Positions 43,738 through 53,702 are shown, counted from the stretch's first letter. The stretch is 64,000 nucleotides of DNA from Clostridium paridis (GCF_016765615.1 NZ_JAESWA010000022.1:335542-399541); one strand, 5' to 3'. A program made the numbers and translations. Notes: generated by a model from the sequence alone, not told the origin.

Positions 43738-44726
43738 ACTCCTTCACCTCCAGCTCTTACATACCCAATCTCGTAAGCTTCTTCTCCAAGTTCTTTAAGT
43801 TCACCTATTACCGTTTGTGCATCATCTTTATTTACGCAAAGAACATATCCAATTCCCATGTTAAATGTGTTATACATATGATCCTTATCTACGCCTTTTT
43901 CAATAATTAAGTTGAATATTTCAGGCATAGGATATGAGTCTTTTTTAATTACTGCTGTTTGATTTTCTTTAGTAAACATTCTAGGAACATTTTCTATAAA
44001 CCCACCGCCAGTTACATGCGCCATACCCTTTATTTCAAACTTATCTAAAAGAGCTAATATTGGTTTAACATATATCTTAGTTGGTGTAAGTAAGGTTTTC
44101 CATATTTCTTCCCCATTAAACTTCTCGTTTATGTCTGGAAAAAGTTTTCTAACTAATGAAAATCCATTTGAATGTAAACCTGATGAAGGAATACCAATTA
44201 GAACATCTCCTTCATTAATGTTACTTCCATTTATTATTTTATCTTTATCTACAATTCCTACAGCAAAGCCAGCTATATCATATTCACCCTCTTTATAGAA
44301 ACCCGGCATCTCAGCTGTCTCTCCACCTATTAATGAAGCTTCTGACTGCATACAACCATCACACACACCTTTAACTAAATCACTTGACACCTCTGCTTCT
44401 AATTTTCCACAAGCAATATAATCTAGGAAGAATAATGGCTTTGCTCCATGACATAAAATATCATTTACACACATAGCAACACAATCAATTCCAACCGTAT
44501 CGTATTTTTTAGTTTTAAAAGCTATTTCTAGTTTAGTTCCAACTCCATCTGTACCCGAAACTAAAACTGGCTTTTTATACCCTTCTGGCAATTCAACCAT
44601 TCCAGCAAAACTTCCAAGACCATTTAAAACATAGCTACTTAAAGTTTCTTTTGCATATTTTTTTATTAAATCAACACTTCTATAACCTTCTTCAATATTT
44701 ACACCAGCTTCTTTATAAGTTAGCAT
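43725..44726 (-). CDS. purM: Phosphoribosylformylglycinamidine cyclo-ligase (AIR synthetase)
   Basis: A 333-residue enzyme that closes the imidazole ring. YKEAGVNIEEGYRSVDLIK at the start, VSGTDGVGTKLEIA (about residue 60), GIDCVAMCVNDIL, GGETAEMPG and HVTGGGFIENVPR are family signatures. It overlaps purN by 13 bases, consistent with coupled translation. Confidence 0.97.
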   Translation of the reverse strand: MLTYKEAGVNIEEGYRSVDLIKKYAKETLSSYVLNGLGSFAGMVELPEGYKKPVLVSGTDGVGTKLEIAFKTKKYDTVGIDCVAMCVNDILCHGAKPLFFLDYIACGKLEAEVSSDLVKGVCDGCMQSEASLIGGETAEMPGFYKEGEYDIAGFAVGIVDKDKIINGSNINEGDVLIGIPSSGLHSNGFSLVRKLFPDINEKFNGEEIWKTLLTPTKIYVKPILALLDKFEIKGMAHVTGGGFIENVPRMFTKENQTAVIKKDSYPMPEIFNLIIEKGVDKDHMYNTFNMGIGYVLCVNKDDAQTVIGELKELGEEAYEIGYVRAGGEGVCLE

Positions 44727-44734
44727 TATTCATC

Positions 44735-46150
44735 CTACCTTTCTAAATAGTCTTTTGAAGTTTCAATAGGTGTACTTACTGGATATTTCCCATTAAGACA
44801 GCCTATACAAAAACCATTAATACTATTTTTACCTAAAGAACTTATTAATCCGTCTATGCTTAAATATGCCAATGTATCGCATCCAACTATATCACTTATT
44901 TCTTCTACTGTTTTATTTGCCCCAATTAATTCTTTTCTATAAGGCGTATCTATCCCAAAATAGCACGGGAATTTAACTGCAGGTGACGCAACTCTAAAAT
45001 GCACCTCTGTTGCCCCTGCTTTTCTTAGTGCCTCAATTAGATGTCTAGAGGTGGTTCCTCTTACTATAGAGTCATCAATCAAAATAACCCTTTTGCCCTC
45101 AACATTGCACTTAAGAGGATTTAATTTTACAGATACTGCTCTCTCCCTAAGTTCTTGGTTTGGAGTTATAAAGGTTCTACCTACATATCTATTTTTAACA
45201 AATCCCATATCAAAAGGTATTCCTGAGGCTTTAGAATATCCAACCGCTGCTGGTATTCCTGAATCAGGTACCCCAATTACTACATCTGCTTCTACTGGCG
45301 ATTCTTTAAAAAGTTGTTCTCCTGCTCTTACCCTTGATTGGTGAACATTAATTCCATCTATTACTGAATCTGGTCTTGCAAAATAAATATACTCAAAAGC
45401 ACATGTATGTCCCCCAGTTTTTTCTGAATATCTTATGCTTTTTACCCCATTTTCATCTATAATAACTATTTCACCTGGTTCGATATCTCTTATGAATTCA
45501 GCTCCAGTTGAATCAAATGCGCAACTTTCAGATGTTAACACATATCCTTCATCAATTTTTCCTAATGCTAAAGGTCTTATACCATATGGATCTCTTACCC
45601 CAATAAGCTTATCCTTGGTTGATATAACCATAGCAAAGGAACCTTTTATAGCACCAATGGCATTATAAACAGCACTTTCTATACCTTTATTCGCTCCTCT
45701 TGCGATAAGGCTTATTACAACCTCTGTGTCTATTGTAGTATCAAATACATATCCTACATCTTCTAATAGGCCTCTTAGCACATCAACATTTACTAAGTTT
45801 CCGTTATGAGCTACTGCAATTGAACCAAGCTTATACTTAGAAAGTAATGGCTGAGCATTTTCAACATTTGTTGCTCCAGTTGTTGAATATCTAACATGTC
45901 CTATTGCCACATTTCCTTTAAGTTTGTTTAAGTCTTCTTCACTGAAAGCTTCAGTTAATAGACCTAAGTCCTTGTGCAATGATATTTTTTCTCCATCTCC
46001 TACAGCGATTCCAGCACTTTCTTGTCCCCTATGTTGAAGAGCATATAATCCGTAATATGTTAGCCTTGCTACGTCTACTCCGCCTTTTGTATATACTCCA
46101 AATACACCACATTCTTCTTTGAACTTATCAACATTTGGATCTATTAACAT
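44735..46150 (-). CDS. purF: Amidophosphoribosyltransferase
   Basis: A 471-residue enzyme that commits PRPP to purine synthesis. A short propeptide precedes the catalytic Cys of CGVFGVYTKGG (about residue 14), as in Bacillus. The PRPP-binding loop is VILIDDSIVRGTTSRHLIE (about 345-363), and cysteines near PCYFGID, CDTLAY and CIGCLNGKYP fit the structural 4Fe-4S cluster of this class. The isc operon at the window start could supply such clusters. Confidence 0.97.
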   Translation of the reverse strand: MLIDPNVDKFKEECGVFGVYTKGGVDVARLTYYGLYALQHRGQESAGIAVGDGEKISLHKDLGLLTEAFSEEDLNKLKGNVAIGHVRYSTTGATNVENAQPLLSKYKLGSIAVAHNGNLVNVDVLRGLLEDVGYVFDTTIDTEVVISLIARGANKGIESAVYNAIGAIKGSFAMVISTKDKLIGVRDPYGIRPLALGKIDEGYVLTSESCAFDSTGAEFIRDIEPGEIVIIDENGVKSIRYSEKTGGHTCAFEYIYFARPDSVIDGINVHQSRVRAGEQLFKESPVEADVVIGVPDSGIPAAVGYSKASGIPFDMGFVKNRYVGRTFITPNQELRERAVSVKLNPLKCNVEGKRVILIDDSIVRGTTSRHLIEALRKAGATEVHFRVASPAVKFPCYFGIDTPYRKELIGANKTVEEISDIVGCDTLAYLSIDGLISSLGKNSINGFCIGCLNGKYPVSTPIETSKDYLER

Positions 46151-46166
46151 TAATCAAACCTCACTT

Positions 46167-46877
46167 TTATTTCTCATTCTTTATTCTGTTTAATATTTCA
46201 ACATAAGCATCTTTTACATTCCCTAAATCTCTTCTAAATCTATCTTTATCTAGCTTTTCGTTTGTTGTAGCATCCCAGAATCTGCATGTATCAGGTGATA
46301 CTTCGTCAGCTAAAAGAATTTCTCCATTATATCTTCCAAATTCTAATTTAAAGTCAATTAGCTTAATGTTTAATTTTAGGAAGAATTCTTTTAATAATTC
46401 ATTTACTTTTCTTGTTATCTCATAAATTTTATCTAATTCTTCAAAAGTCGTTGCCCCAATTCCTACAGCATGGAAATCATTTATTAATGGATCTCCAAGT
46501 GAATCATCCTTGTAACTTAATTCATAAACTGTAGTTTTAAGTTCAAAGCCTTCTTCTAGACCTAATCTTTTTGCCATACTTCCAGCTGCAACATTTCTAA
46601 CTATTACTTCAAGTGGTACTATTTCAACCTTCTTGCATAATTGTTCTCTTTCATTTAATTGTTTTATAAAGTGAGTTTTTACTCCCTTTTCATTTAATAA
46701 TTCAAATATTATAGAGGTAATTGCATTGTTTAATGCTCCCTTTTCCTCTATACTGCCTTTCTTCTCACCATTGAATGCTGTTGCATCATCTTTGTAATAA
46801 ACTATTACCTCATCTGCCTTATCTGTAGCGTAAATCTTTTTTGCTTTTCCTTCATACATCATTTCTAATTTTTCCAT
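46167..46877 (-). CDS. purC: SAICAR synthetase
   Basis: A 236-residue enzyme that joins aspartate to [22 protein letters not shown] at the N terminus, [17 protein letters not shown] (about 92), and [30 protein letters not shown] (about 170-200; substrate-binding) are diagnostic. The first base of its ATG is the last base of purE. Confidence 0.97.
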   Translation of the reverse strand: MEKLEMMYEGKAKKIYATDKADEVIVYYKDDATAFNGEKKGSIEEKGALNNAITSIIFELLNEKGVKTHFIKQLNEREQLCKKVEIVPLEVIVRNVAAGSMAKRLGLEEGFELKTTVYELSYKDDSLGDPLINDFHAVGIGATTFEELDKIYEITRKVNELLKEFFLKLNIKLIDFKLEFGRYNGEILLADEVSPDTCRFWDATTNEKLDKDRFRRDLGNVKDAYVEILNRIKNEK

Positions 46878-47356
46878 TATAGTTCCACTCCTTCTCCATT
46901 TTCTTCTATAAATTTTCTCTTCATTTCAGTTCTAAAATTATTTAATGCTTCTTTTATTTCAGGATACTTAATAGAAAGTATTTGCACTGCAAGCATTCCA
47001 GCATTGTAGCTATTATTTATTCCAACAGTTGCAACTGGAATAGATTTTGGCATTTGCACTATTGAAAATAGTGCGTCCAGTCCTTCAACTGCTCCTTTTA
47101 TAGGAACTCCTATTACTGGTAATGTAGTTTGTGATGCTATTACACCTGGAAGATGTGCCGCAAGACCTGCCCCAGCAATTATTACTTCACATCCCTTTTC
47201 TTGAACCTCATTTAATACCTCTGTTAATTTTTCTGGTACTCTATGAGCTGAAAGTACATATGCTTTATATTCAATATTAAATTCCTTTAAAGCATTTGCT
47301 GCCCCTTTCATTACATCTACGTCTGATTTGCTTCCAAAAAAGATTGCTACCTTCAT
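46877..47356 (-). CDS. purE: 5-(carboxyamino)imidazole ribonucleotide mutase / AIR carboxylase PurE
   Basis: A 159-residue octameric-type enzyme. [31 protein letters not shown] (His about 45) and [25 protein letters not shown] are conserved. No purK gene lies in the operon; either PurK is elsewhere or PurE carboxylates AIR directly with CO2 (class II). Reading alone does not settle the class. Confidence 0.95.
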   Translation of the reverse strand: MKVAIFFGSKSDVDVMKGAANALKEFNIEYKAYVLSAHRVPEKLTEVLNEVQEKGCEVIIAGAGLAAHLPGVIASQTTLPVIGVPIKGAVEGLDALFSIVQMPKSIPVATVGINNSYNAGMLAVQILSIKYPEIKEALNNFRTEMKRKFIEENGEGVEL

Positions 47357-47385
47357 TGTTAACCCCCTAATTTAATTGCATTTTA

Positions 47386-50300
47386 TTATTTAAAGTAATT
47401 TATTCCACCCTGGAATATTTTTTGATCAAAATCTCCAGGTACATTTTTATATACATTAGTTGATATTCTCTCTGAATGAGCCATTTTCCCTAAAATCCTT
47501 CCATCAGGAGAAGTAATTCCTTCTATTCCAAGAACAGAACCATTTGGATTGTATGGCATATTTAAGGATACCTGTCCATTTAAATCAACATATTGAGTTG
47601 CAATTTGTCCATTTTTAATCATTTCTTGAAGTACTTCCTCTGATGCTACAAATCTTCCTTCTCCATGCGATATTGGAACCGTATGAATGTCCCCAAGATT
47701 TACTTCTGAGAACCATGGTGAAAGTTTGGAAGAAATCTTTGTTCTAACAAGTGAATTCATATGTCTTCCTATATTATTGTAGGTTAAGGTTGGCATTTCA
47801 GAATTCATTTCTCTAATTTCTCCATAAGGAACTAATCCAAGTTTAACAAGAGCTTGGAAGCCATTGCATATACCAATAATTAAGCCATCTCTATTATTTA
47901 ATAGATCCATTACTGCATCTTTTATTCTTTCATTTCTAAATACTGTTGCTATAAATTTTCCTGATCCATCTGGTTCGTCAGCTGCTGAGAACCCCCCTGG
48001 TATCATAATTATCTGTGATTTTCTAATTTCTTTTTCTAAAGTTTCTATAGATTCAACTAGCATTTCCTTTGTTAGGTTCTTAAATAGGAATTGGGATGCA
48101 TCTCCACCTGCTTTATTAAAGGCTCTTTCACAATCATCCTCACAGTTATTCCCCGGAAATACTGGGATTATTACCTTTGGTTTTGCAACTTTTATTACAG
48201 GTGCACTAATTGAACTTTTTACCTCTGGAAGTTTAACATCTTCTTCAGAAGCTTTAGTGGTTTCGCTTTTAAATACACCCTCCAACTTATTTCTCCATAC
48301 TGATTGCAAATCATCTAAATTTAATACTTCATTTTCTATAACTATTTGATTTTCTCTTGCTGTTTCTCCAATAATCTTATAGTTACATCCTTTTAATAAA
48401 TCCTCATTAAAATCTTCTGCCTTAATTTCTACTAATACTGCTGCTGGATTTAATCCAAATAATTCTTGATTGTTTAAATTAGATAATTTTGCTCCAATCT
48501 TATTTCCAAAAGCCATCTTCGAAACAGCTTCTGAAACACCACCAAATTTCAAAGTGAATGCTGAAATAACTTTCTTTAATTTAATTAAATCTACTAGCTT
48601 GTTCATGTTTGAAATATATTGCTCTAAGTTTAAGGTCTCATCTTCAAGTCTGTCTGTTTTTATAAGTACAAGTTTTGAGCTAACCTCCTTAAACTCTGGT
48701 GAAATTACATTTTCAGCTTTTTCTATTGCAACTGCAAAAGATGTTAAGGTTGGTGGTACATCTAAGTCACCAAAACTACCTGACATAGAATCTTTTCCAC
48801 CAATTGCAGCGAGCGATAAGTCTTTTTGTACCTTAAATGCTCCAAGTAAAGCTGCAAAAGGTTTACCCCATCTTTCTTTTGCCACGCCTAATCTTTCAAA
48901 ATATTCTTGGAAGGTTAAGTGAGATTTTCTATAATCTCCTCCCATTGAAACTAATTTAGTAAGAGATTCAATAACTGCATAATATCCCATGTGGAATGGG
49001 CTCCATAGTCCTATTTCAGGATTAAAACCATAAGCCATTAAAGTCGCATCCTTTGATTCTCCACCTTGAACTGGAATTTTTGCTGCCATACCTTCTGCTG
49101 GAGTAATTTGATTCACTCCTCCAAATGGCATTAAAACTGTTAATGATCCTATAGTTGAATCGAATCTATCAACTAAACCTTTTTGAGATGCTACATTTAG
49201 ACTGCCTAATGTCTTAAGCCAATTTTCCTTAATGCTGCCTTTTATTTCTTTATTAAACACATTATGTGCTTCCTTTGGTAAATCAACCTTAACTTCTGTG
49301 TATGACTTAGCACCATTTGTATCTAAGAATTCTCTCTTAAGATCAACTATTAATTTATCTCTCCAGTACATCCTTAGTCTTTTTTCATCTGTTACCTCTG
49401 CTACAACCGTTGCTTCTAAGTTTTCTTTCTTTGAGAAATCAATAAACTTTTCCACATCATTTTTATCAACAACCACGGCCATTCTTTCTTGTGATTCTGA
49501 TATCGCAAGTTCTGTTCCATCTAGTCCATCGTATTTCTTTGTAACTTTATCTAAATTTATATCTAAACCTTCACTTAATTCTCCTATTGCAACTGATACT
49601 CCACCAGCTCCAAAGTCATTACATCTTTTTATTAATGTTGATACTTCTTTATTTCTAAATAACCTTTGGATTTTTCTTTCTGTAGGAGCATTACCCTTTT
49701 GAACTTCTGCACCACATATATTTATTGATTCTTCAGTGTGCTCTTTAGATGACCCAGTTGCTCCACCTAAACCATCTCTACCAGTTCTTCCACCTAGAAG
49801 TATTATTATATCTCCCTTAACTGGTCTTTCTCTTCTTACATTCTCCATTGGTGCTGCCCCAATAACTGCTCCAATTTCTAATCTCTTTGCTTTATAATTA
49901 TTATGATAAAGTTCTGCTACCTGACCTGTAGCTAGTCCTATTTGATTTCCATATGAACTATAGCCATGCGCTGCCCCTAATGTAATAGTTCTTTGAGGAA
50001 GTTTGCCTTTTAATGTATCCTCAATATGCTCTGTTGGATCGCCTGCTCCAGTTACTCTCATTGCTTGATATACGTAACTTCTTCCTGACAGTGGATCTCT
50101 TATAGCTCCACCTAAACAAGTAGCTGCACCTCCAAAAGGTTCTATTTCAGTTGGATGGTTGTGAGTTTCATTTTTAAACATTATTAAATAATCAATTGTA
50201 CCTTTATCTGTTTCAACTTTTGCTTTTATTGAGCATGCATTGATTTCCTCAGATTCATCTAAATCATTTAATAATCCTTTTTTTCTTAACTCTTTAGCTG

Positions 50301-51135
50301 CAAGAACTGCGATATCCATTAAGTTAATATCTCTAGGATTTTCTCCATAAACAAAATTTCTAGATTTTTTATATTCTTCAAAGCTATTAATTAATGCTTG
50401 ATTATATGTTCCTTCTTCTATCTCAACATTTGTGATATTGGTTAAGAATGTTGTATGTCTGCAATGATCTGACCAATAAGTGTCAATTACTTTTATTTCA
50501 GTTATTGTTGGATTTCTTTTTTCTTGTATAAAATATGATTGAACTAGTTTAAGATCCGCTAGGCTCATTGCCAGGGAAAGTTCCTTGTGAAGTGCTTTAA
50601 TTTCATTTTCTGTAAGGTTTATAAAGTTATCTAACACCTTAACATCCTCTGGAACTAAATATTCTGAAAAGATTTCTTTAGAATTTATTTCTACTTCTCT
50701 TGAATCTACTGGATTAATGTAATATCCTTTTATTTTATCTTTTTCCTCTTTAAATAAATTGCCATATATTATTACTACCTTAGCTGATTTAACTTTTATT
50801 TTTTCTCCTGCCGTTAGTATTTCATAACATTCCTCAGCTGAAGCAGCTCTTTGATCATATTGTCCTGGAAGATACTCCACACAAAATGCCCATTCTTTTT
50901 CACCTAAGTTTAATTCTCCTACAAATACCTCATCTACCATTGGTTCAGAAAAAATTGAGCTAATAGCTTTAGATTCATATTCATCAGAAAGATTACCTAT
51001 GGTATATTTGTTCAAAACTCTAACTTTTTCTATAGTTTTTATTGATAAGTTAGTTTTAAAATCTTCAAATAAACCTATTGCCTCTACGTCAAACCCCTTC
51101 TTCTTTTCAACAAAAACAGTTTTTACATTAGACAT
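47386..51135 (-). CDS. purL: Phosphoribosylformylglycinamidine synthase, single-chain
   Basis: A 1249-residue fused enzyme covering what PurL, PurS and PurQ do as separate proteins in Bacillus. The central region has TYWSDHCRHTTFLTNI (about residue 222) and KNETHNHPTEIEPFGGAATCLGG (about 325), the C-terminal glutaminase has PGGFSAADEPDGSGK, GICNGFQALVKLGLVP (catalytic Cys about 1090) and ISHGEGRF. This is the clade II (clostridial) arrangement. It leads the operon behind a structured leader with a terminator. Confidence 0.97.
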   Translation of the reverse strand: MSNVKTVFVEKKKGFDVEAIGLFEDFKTNLSIKTIEKVRVLNKYTIGNLSDEYESKAISSIFSEPMVDEVFVGELNLGEKEWAFCVEYLPGQYDQRAASAEECYEILTAGEKIKVKSAKVVIIYGNLFKEEKDKIKGYYINPVDSREVEINSKEIFSEYLVPEDVKVLDNFINLTENEIKALHKELSLAMSLADLKLVQSYFIQEKRNPTITEIKVIDTYWSDHCRHTTFLTNITNVEIEEGTYNQALINSFEEYKKSRNFVYGENPRDINLMDIAVLAAKELRKKGLLNDLDESEEINACSIKAKVETDKGTIDYLIMFKNETHNHPTEIEPFGGAATCLGGAIRDPLSGRSYVYQAMRVTGAGDPTEHIEDTLKGKLPQRTITLGAAHGYSSYGNQIGLATGQVAELYHNNYKAKRLEIGAVIGAAPMENVRRERPVKGDIIILLGGRTGRDGLGGATGSSKEHTEESINICGAEVQKGNAPTERKIQRLFRNKEVSTLIKRCNDFGAGGVSVAIGELSEGLDINLDKVTKKYDGLDGTELAISESQERMAVVVDKNDVEKFIDFSKKENLEATVVAEVTDEKRLRMYWRDKLIVDLKREFLDTNGAKSYTEVKVDLPKEAHNVFNKEIKGSIKENWLKTLGSLNVASQKGLVDRFDSTIGSLTVLMPFGGVNQITPAEGMAAKIPVQGGESKDATLMAYGFNPEIGLWSPFHMGYYAVIESLTKLVSMGGDYRKSHLTFQEYFERLGVAKERWGKPFAALLGAFKVQKDLSLAAIGGKDSMSGSFGDLDVPPTLTSFAVAIEKAENVISPEFKEVSSKLVLIKTDRLEDETLNLEQYISNMNKLVDLIKLKKVISAFTLKFGGVSEAVSKMAFGNKIGAKLSNLNNQELFGLNPAAVLVEIKAEDFNEDLLKGCNYKIIGETARENQIVIENEVLNLDDLQSVWRNKLEGVFKSETTKASEEDVKLPEVKSSISAPVIKVAKPKVIIPVFPGNNCEDDCERAFNKAGGDASQFLFKNLTKEMLVESIETLEKEIRKSQIIMIPGGFSAADEPDGSGKFIATVFRNERIKDAVMDLLNNRDGLIIGICNGFQALVKLGLVPYGEIREMNSEMPTLTYNNIGRHMNSLVRTKISSKLSPWFSEVNLGDIHTVPISHGEGRFVASEEVLQEMIKNGQIATQYVDLNGQVSLNMPYNPNGSVLGIEGITSPDGRILGKMAHSERISTNVYKNVPGDFDQKIFQGGINYFK

Positions 51136-51179
51136 TGTGGCTAACCTCCAAATTAAATTTATAACTTCTTTCTAAAAGT

Positions 51180-51287
51180 AAAAAAAAAAACACTTGGGAA
51201 AATCCCAAGTGACTATTTCTAAGTCAAAGGGATACATCTTTGCTCGAACGATTTTTATAAACCTTCAAAAATCATTCGCCCTTTACA
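51180..51287 (-). ncRNA. Structured leader with intrinsic terminator before purL
   Basis: Minus-strand RNA from about 51286. A stem AAAGGG/CCCTTT (51279-51284 with 51226-51231) encloses a 12-base hairpin CGAATGATTTTT/AAAAATCGTTCG (51245-51278) and an unpaired 13-base segment; then a small stem TGACT/AGTCA (51210-51226), then CACTTGGG-ATTTT-CCCAAGTG (51191-51211) and a run of ten or more T. The small stem shares bases with the terminator. The layout is that of an attenuator. It lacks the core sequences of guanine/adenine, PRPP and ZTP riboswitches. Confidence 0.75.
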
Positions 51288-51292
51288 TCCTT

Positions 51293-51321
51293 AGATTACC
51301 ATCTGTTTTTGCAATTGTCAA
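51293..51321 (-). promoter_or_regulatory. Promoter of the purine operon
   Basis: TTGACA (51316-51321) and TAATCT (51293-51298) on the minus strand, 17 bases apart. Start predicted near 51286, directly before the leader stem. Confidence 0.8.
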
Positions 51322-51384
51322 CTATATTAAGTTTTTTTAACCTTTCTTTCGCCTTATGTCGAACCATTTAAATATATTTGAATT

Positions 51385-52440
51385 TTATTGTTCGTATTTG
51401 TAAATTTTAGGTATACTACTTTCGGCCAATATTGGAGATATTTCTATTCTAAGTTTCTCATTTATATCTAGATTAGTTGCATCTACTAAAGTTATATTCA
51501 TATTAGGCTTACTAACTATTCTAATCCCACCATTCTTAGAAAATATAATTGGTCTATATTTTACATGATTATATATTACTTTTACTAAATCATAAAAAAT
51601 ATTATGTTTAATATCTCGACTAAATCCTATGTGCTCAATATTCCCAATACCTAATACCCCAACCTTCATATTTCTTTTTGCTTTATATACGCAACTATAT
51701 CCAACATGCTCTCCTGCTTTAACTTCACAAACATTAATGATCTCTGCATAATAATTATATGTCTTCTTAAAGCCCTTATCTAAGCCCTCATACCCATAAA
51801 GTATATTTCCTGCTCTAACTGCATTAGTGAAATCACATGCATTTCTTATTTCATCATTTATAGTTCCAGATGAATTAAGAGCATGAATCATAGGAATCTT
51901 TCCAATATATTTTTCACTCGCTTTCTTAAACACACTAATTTGCTTAAGGGTATACTTAACATTTTTAGTATTATGTAAATGCGTATAAATACCGTGAACT
52001 AAAACTTGGGGACGGTTAACATTTATTTTATTGATTACCTTGTCCAAATTTTCTGGTTTAATACCCATTCTATTCATGCCTGTATCAACATATATGTGAA
52101 CTTTAAGTTCCTTATCTTCTGGGATTTTATCAATTATTTCTTCATTATCTATTGTGAAAATAATGTTGTCTTGATCAATTAGAAAATCCTCTTCTTTTAT
52201 AAGGGGACTCAATATCAATACTTCCACATCTTGAGATATTCTTTTGGCTTCATCAAGTTCTGCCACCGCTAAATAATCTACCTTGTCCTTTAAAAAATCT
52301 GAGATTCCTTCAAGGCCAAGACCATAAGCATTTGCCTTAATTACACCTATCACTTTTTTTTCATCATTAAATTTTTTTACAAGATTTAAATTATGCTCAA
52401 CATTATTTAAAGATATTTCACATGTAAGACCTTTCATCAT
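51385..52440 (-). CDS. alr: Alanine racemase
   Basis: A 351-residue PLP-dependent racemase that makes D-alanine for peptidoglycan. The PLP lysine is in VIGVIKANAYGLG (about residue 35), the barrel motifs VDTGMNRMGI and GIYTHLHNT follow, and the C-terminal beta domain has a catalytic-Tyr-type VGYSCVYKAKRNMKVGVLGIG (about 243-262). The C-terminal domain is slightly short compared with full-length Alr. Residues about 142-147, VNRPQV, are encoded by a copy of the dispersed GGGGACGGTTAAC repeat. ATG behind GAAGGAG. Confidence 0.88.
   Translation of the reverse strand: MMKGLTCEISLNNVEHNLNLVKKFNDEKKVIGVIKANAYGLGLEGISDFLKDKVDYLAVAELDEAKRISQDVEVLILSPLIKEEDFLIDQDNIIFTIDNEEIIDKIPEDKELKVHIYVDTGMNRMGIKPENLDKVINKINVNRPQVLVHGIYTHLHNTKNVKYTLKQISVFKKASEKYIGKIPMIHALNSSGTINDEIRNACDFTNAVRAGNILYGYEGLDKGFKKTYNYYAEIINVCEVKAGEHVGYSCVYKAKRNMKVGVLGIGNIEHIGFSRDIKHNIFYDLVKVIYNHVKYRPIIFSKNGGIRIVSKPNMNITLVDATNLDINEKLRIEISPILAESSIPKIYKYEQ
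52008..52020 (+). repeat. REP-like repeat copy 4, inside alr
   Basis: Exact GGGGACGGTTAAC core on the plus strand, followed by ATTT as in the pair at 53703. Read on the minus strand it adds V-N-R-P to the racemase frame without a frameshift. Confidence 0.7.
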
Positions 52441-52540
52441 TCTGCTCCTTCAAAAACAATTTATTAGATTGATTATATCAAATTTCATTAATCTTATACA
52501 TATTTATTACTTGAATACCTAATTAAGTGGGGAAATTTCA

Positions 52541-52611
52541 TAAAAAAAACACCATTGGATATATTCCAATGGCAGGACCTACGTAGCCCTTAAGTAGTAT
52601 TATTATATCCA
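52541..52611 (-). promoter_or_regulatory. Possible attenuator upstream of alr
   Basis: On the minus strand CCATTGG (52566-52572) and CCAATGG (52552-52558) form a hairpin followed by TGTTTTTTTTATG, an intrinsic terminator 100 bases before alr. An alternative 8-base pairing, TGGATATA (52604-52611) with TATATCCA (52556-52563), uses the terminator's 3' side and loop, so the two are mutually exclusive. The part between holds CTACTTAAGGGCTACGTAGG, partly self-complementary. It could also simply end the transposase transcript. Confidence 0.5.
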
Positions 52612-52720
52612 TTTGCATTCAAATTATTCCTTATATTATTTTTTTACAACAGTCATCATATTTTATGGTCTTGTACAATTTTTCCTTAATTTTCTATAAG
52701 TTTAAGTTTAACTTTTTAAA

Positions 52721-53641
52721 TTAAGCTATTACTGGCTCATTTATTTTTATAAATTCTTCGATTAATCCTTCATATACTTTATTATTTGTTAATAGTTCAA
52801 TTCCTAACATTCCTAAATATGATGTTCTTGAATCAGTAATATCACCAATTAATTTCGAAATTTGATTAATTTGTAGATTACATAAACATCTCGTCATAGC
52901 AACTAAAATAGCTTTAAAGTCTTTATACTCTCTAATAAATTTTGCTATTATAAGTTTCTTACTAATCTTATATTTACTTTCTATGAAGTTTAATATGGAG
53001 CTAAAATCATACTTTCTCACAATTGGATTTCTTCCGCTTACATATAAATTTACATCTTTATTCAAATCCACGATTCCACCTAAAGTATCATTATTTGAAA
53101 ATAACATTCTTCTATATCTATTTTTAGCATCATCTAGATTATTAGTTAACATAGATAATAAATATGCTTCATCTAATATATTGAACTCATCGTTTTTGAT
53201 GCCCAAGAATACTGACAAACTAGAAAACCTGTATTTTTCTGGACTATGCATATATTTCTTCATATCTAATGGATTCTTATGTATGTATAAGGATAAATTC
53301 AAAATGTATCTATCATTTGCTATAAGCTTACTTTTAAATCTATCTTGAAATAAATGCCCATGTCTTTTATATTTTTTATTATAATATCTGGCATATTTTG
53401 AGTTTATAGAATGCATTATTTTAGATATATCTGCCCCATAAGAGTCTAAAATGAAATGGCCGTGAGTATTCATGAGGCAATAGCTATAAATTTTAAATTT
53501 AAATGTATTCTGAAGTTCTCTCAGTATTTTCAGGTACGCCACCTTATCTTCATCTTTTCTAAATAGCTTTATTTCGCTGATACTTCTTACCATGACGTGA
53601 TATAATCCATTTGGTAACTTTACTCTTGCAGATCTAGGCAT
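52721..53641 (-). mobile_element. REP-associated tyrosine (Y1, IS200-like) transposase
   Basis: A 306-residue protein. MPRSARVKLPNGLYHVMVRS starts the Y1 transposase domain (about 1-130); the HUH motif is MNTHGHFIL (His-Gly-His about 59-61), and the nucleophile Tyr lies in the SKYARYYNKKYKRHGHLFQDRF region (about 82-105). The C-terminal half is helical, like the DnaA-C-like addition of RAYT proteins. No IS-type ends were found; instead a short inverted pair lies 60 bases upstream and related repeats lie around it. Open frame, probably a domesticated single-copy gene. Confidence 0.85.
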
Positions 53642-53702
53642 TTTATCAACTCCTTTATTCGGAGTATTGACAAGATTTCTTGATTTTAATCAAATATAAA
53701 AA

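Noticed and set aside
47864-49702. Three long plus-strand frames opposite purL
   Set aside because: Shadows of the PurL coding sequence; no start signals and Ser/Phe-rich translations typical of antisense frames in AT-rich genes.
51180-51300. Purine, PRPP or ZTP riboswitch upstream of purL
   Set aside because: None of the conserved cores of these families could be found; kept only as an unclassified leader.
51240-51371. PurR boxes (CGAAC-type) in and upstream of the purL leader
   Set aside because: CGAA/TTCG pairs occur at 51245-51278 and near 51347-51364, but their spacing and flanks do not fit the Bacillus PurBox pair, and the first set is better explained as an RNA hairpin enclosed by a second stem.
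9820-52600. Shared motif TACTACTTAAG (minus strand) in the loops of the structures at 9775 and 52541
   Set aside because: Eleven-base matches are expected by chance many times in a 64 kb AT-rich window, and the two structures otherwise differ and face differently oriented genes.
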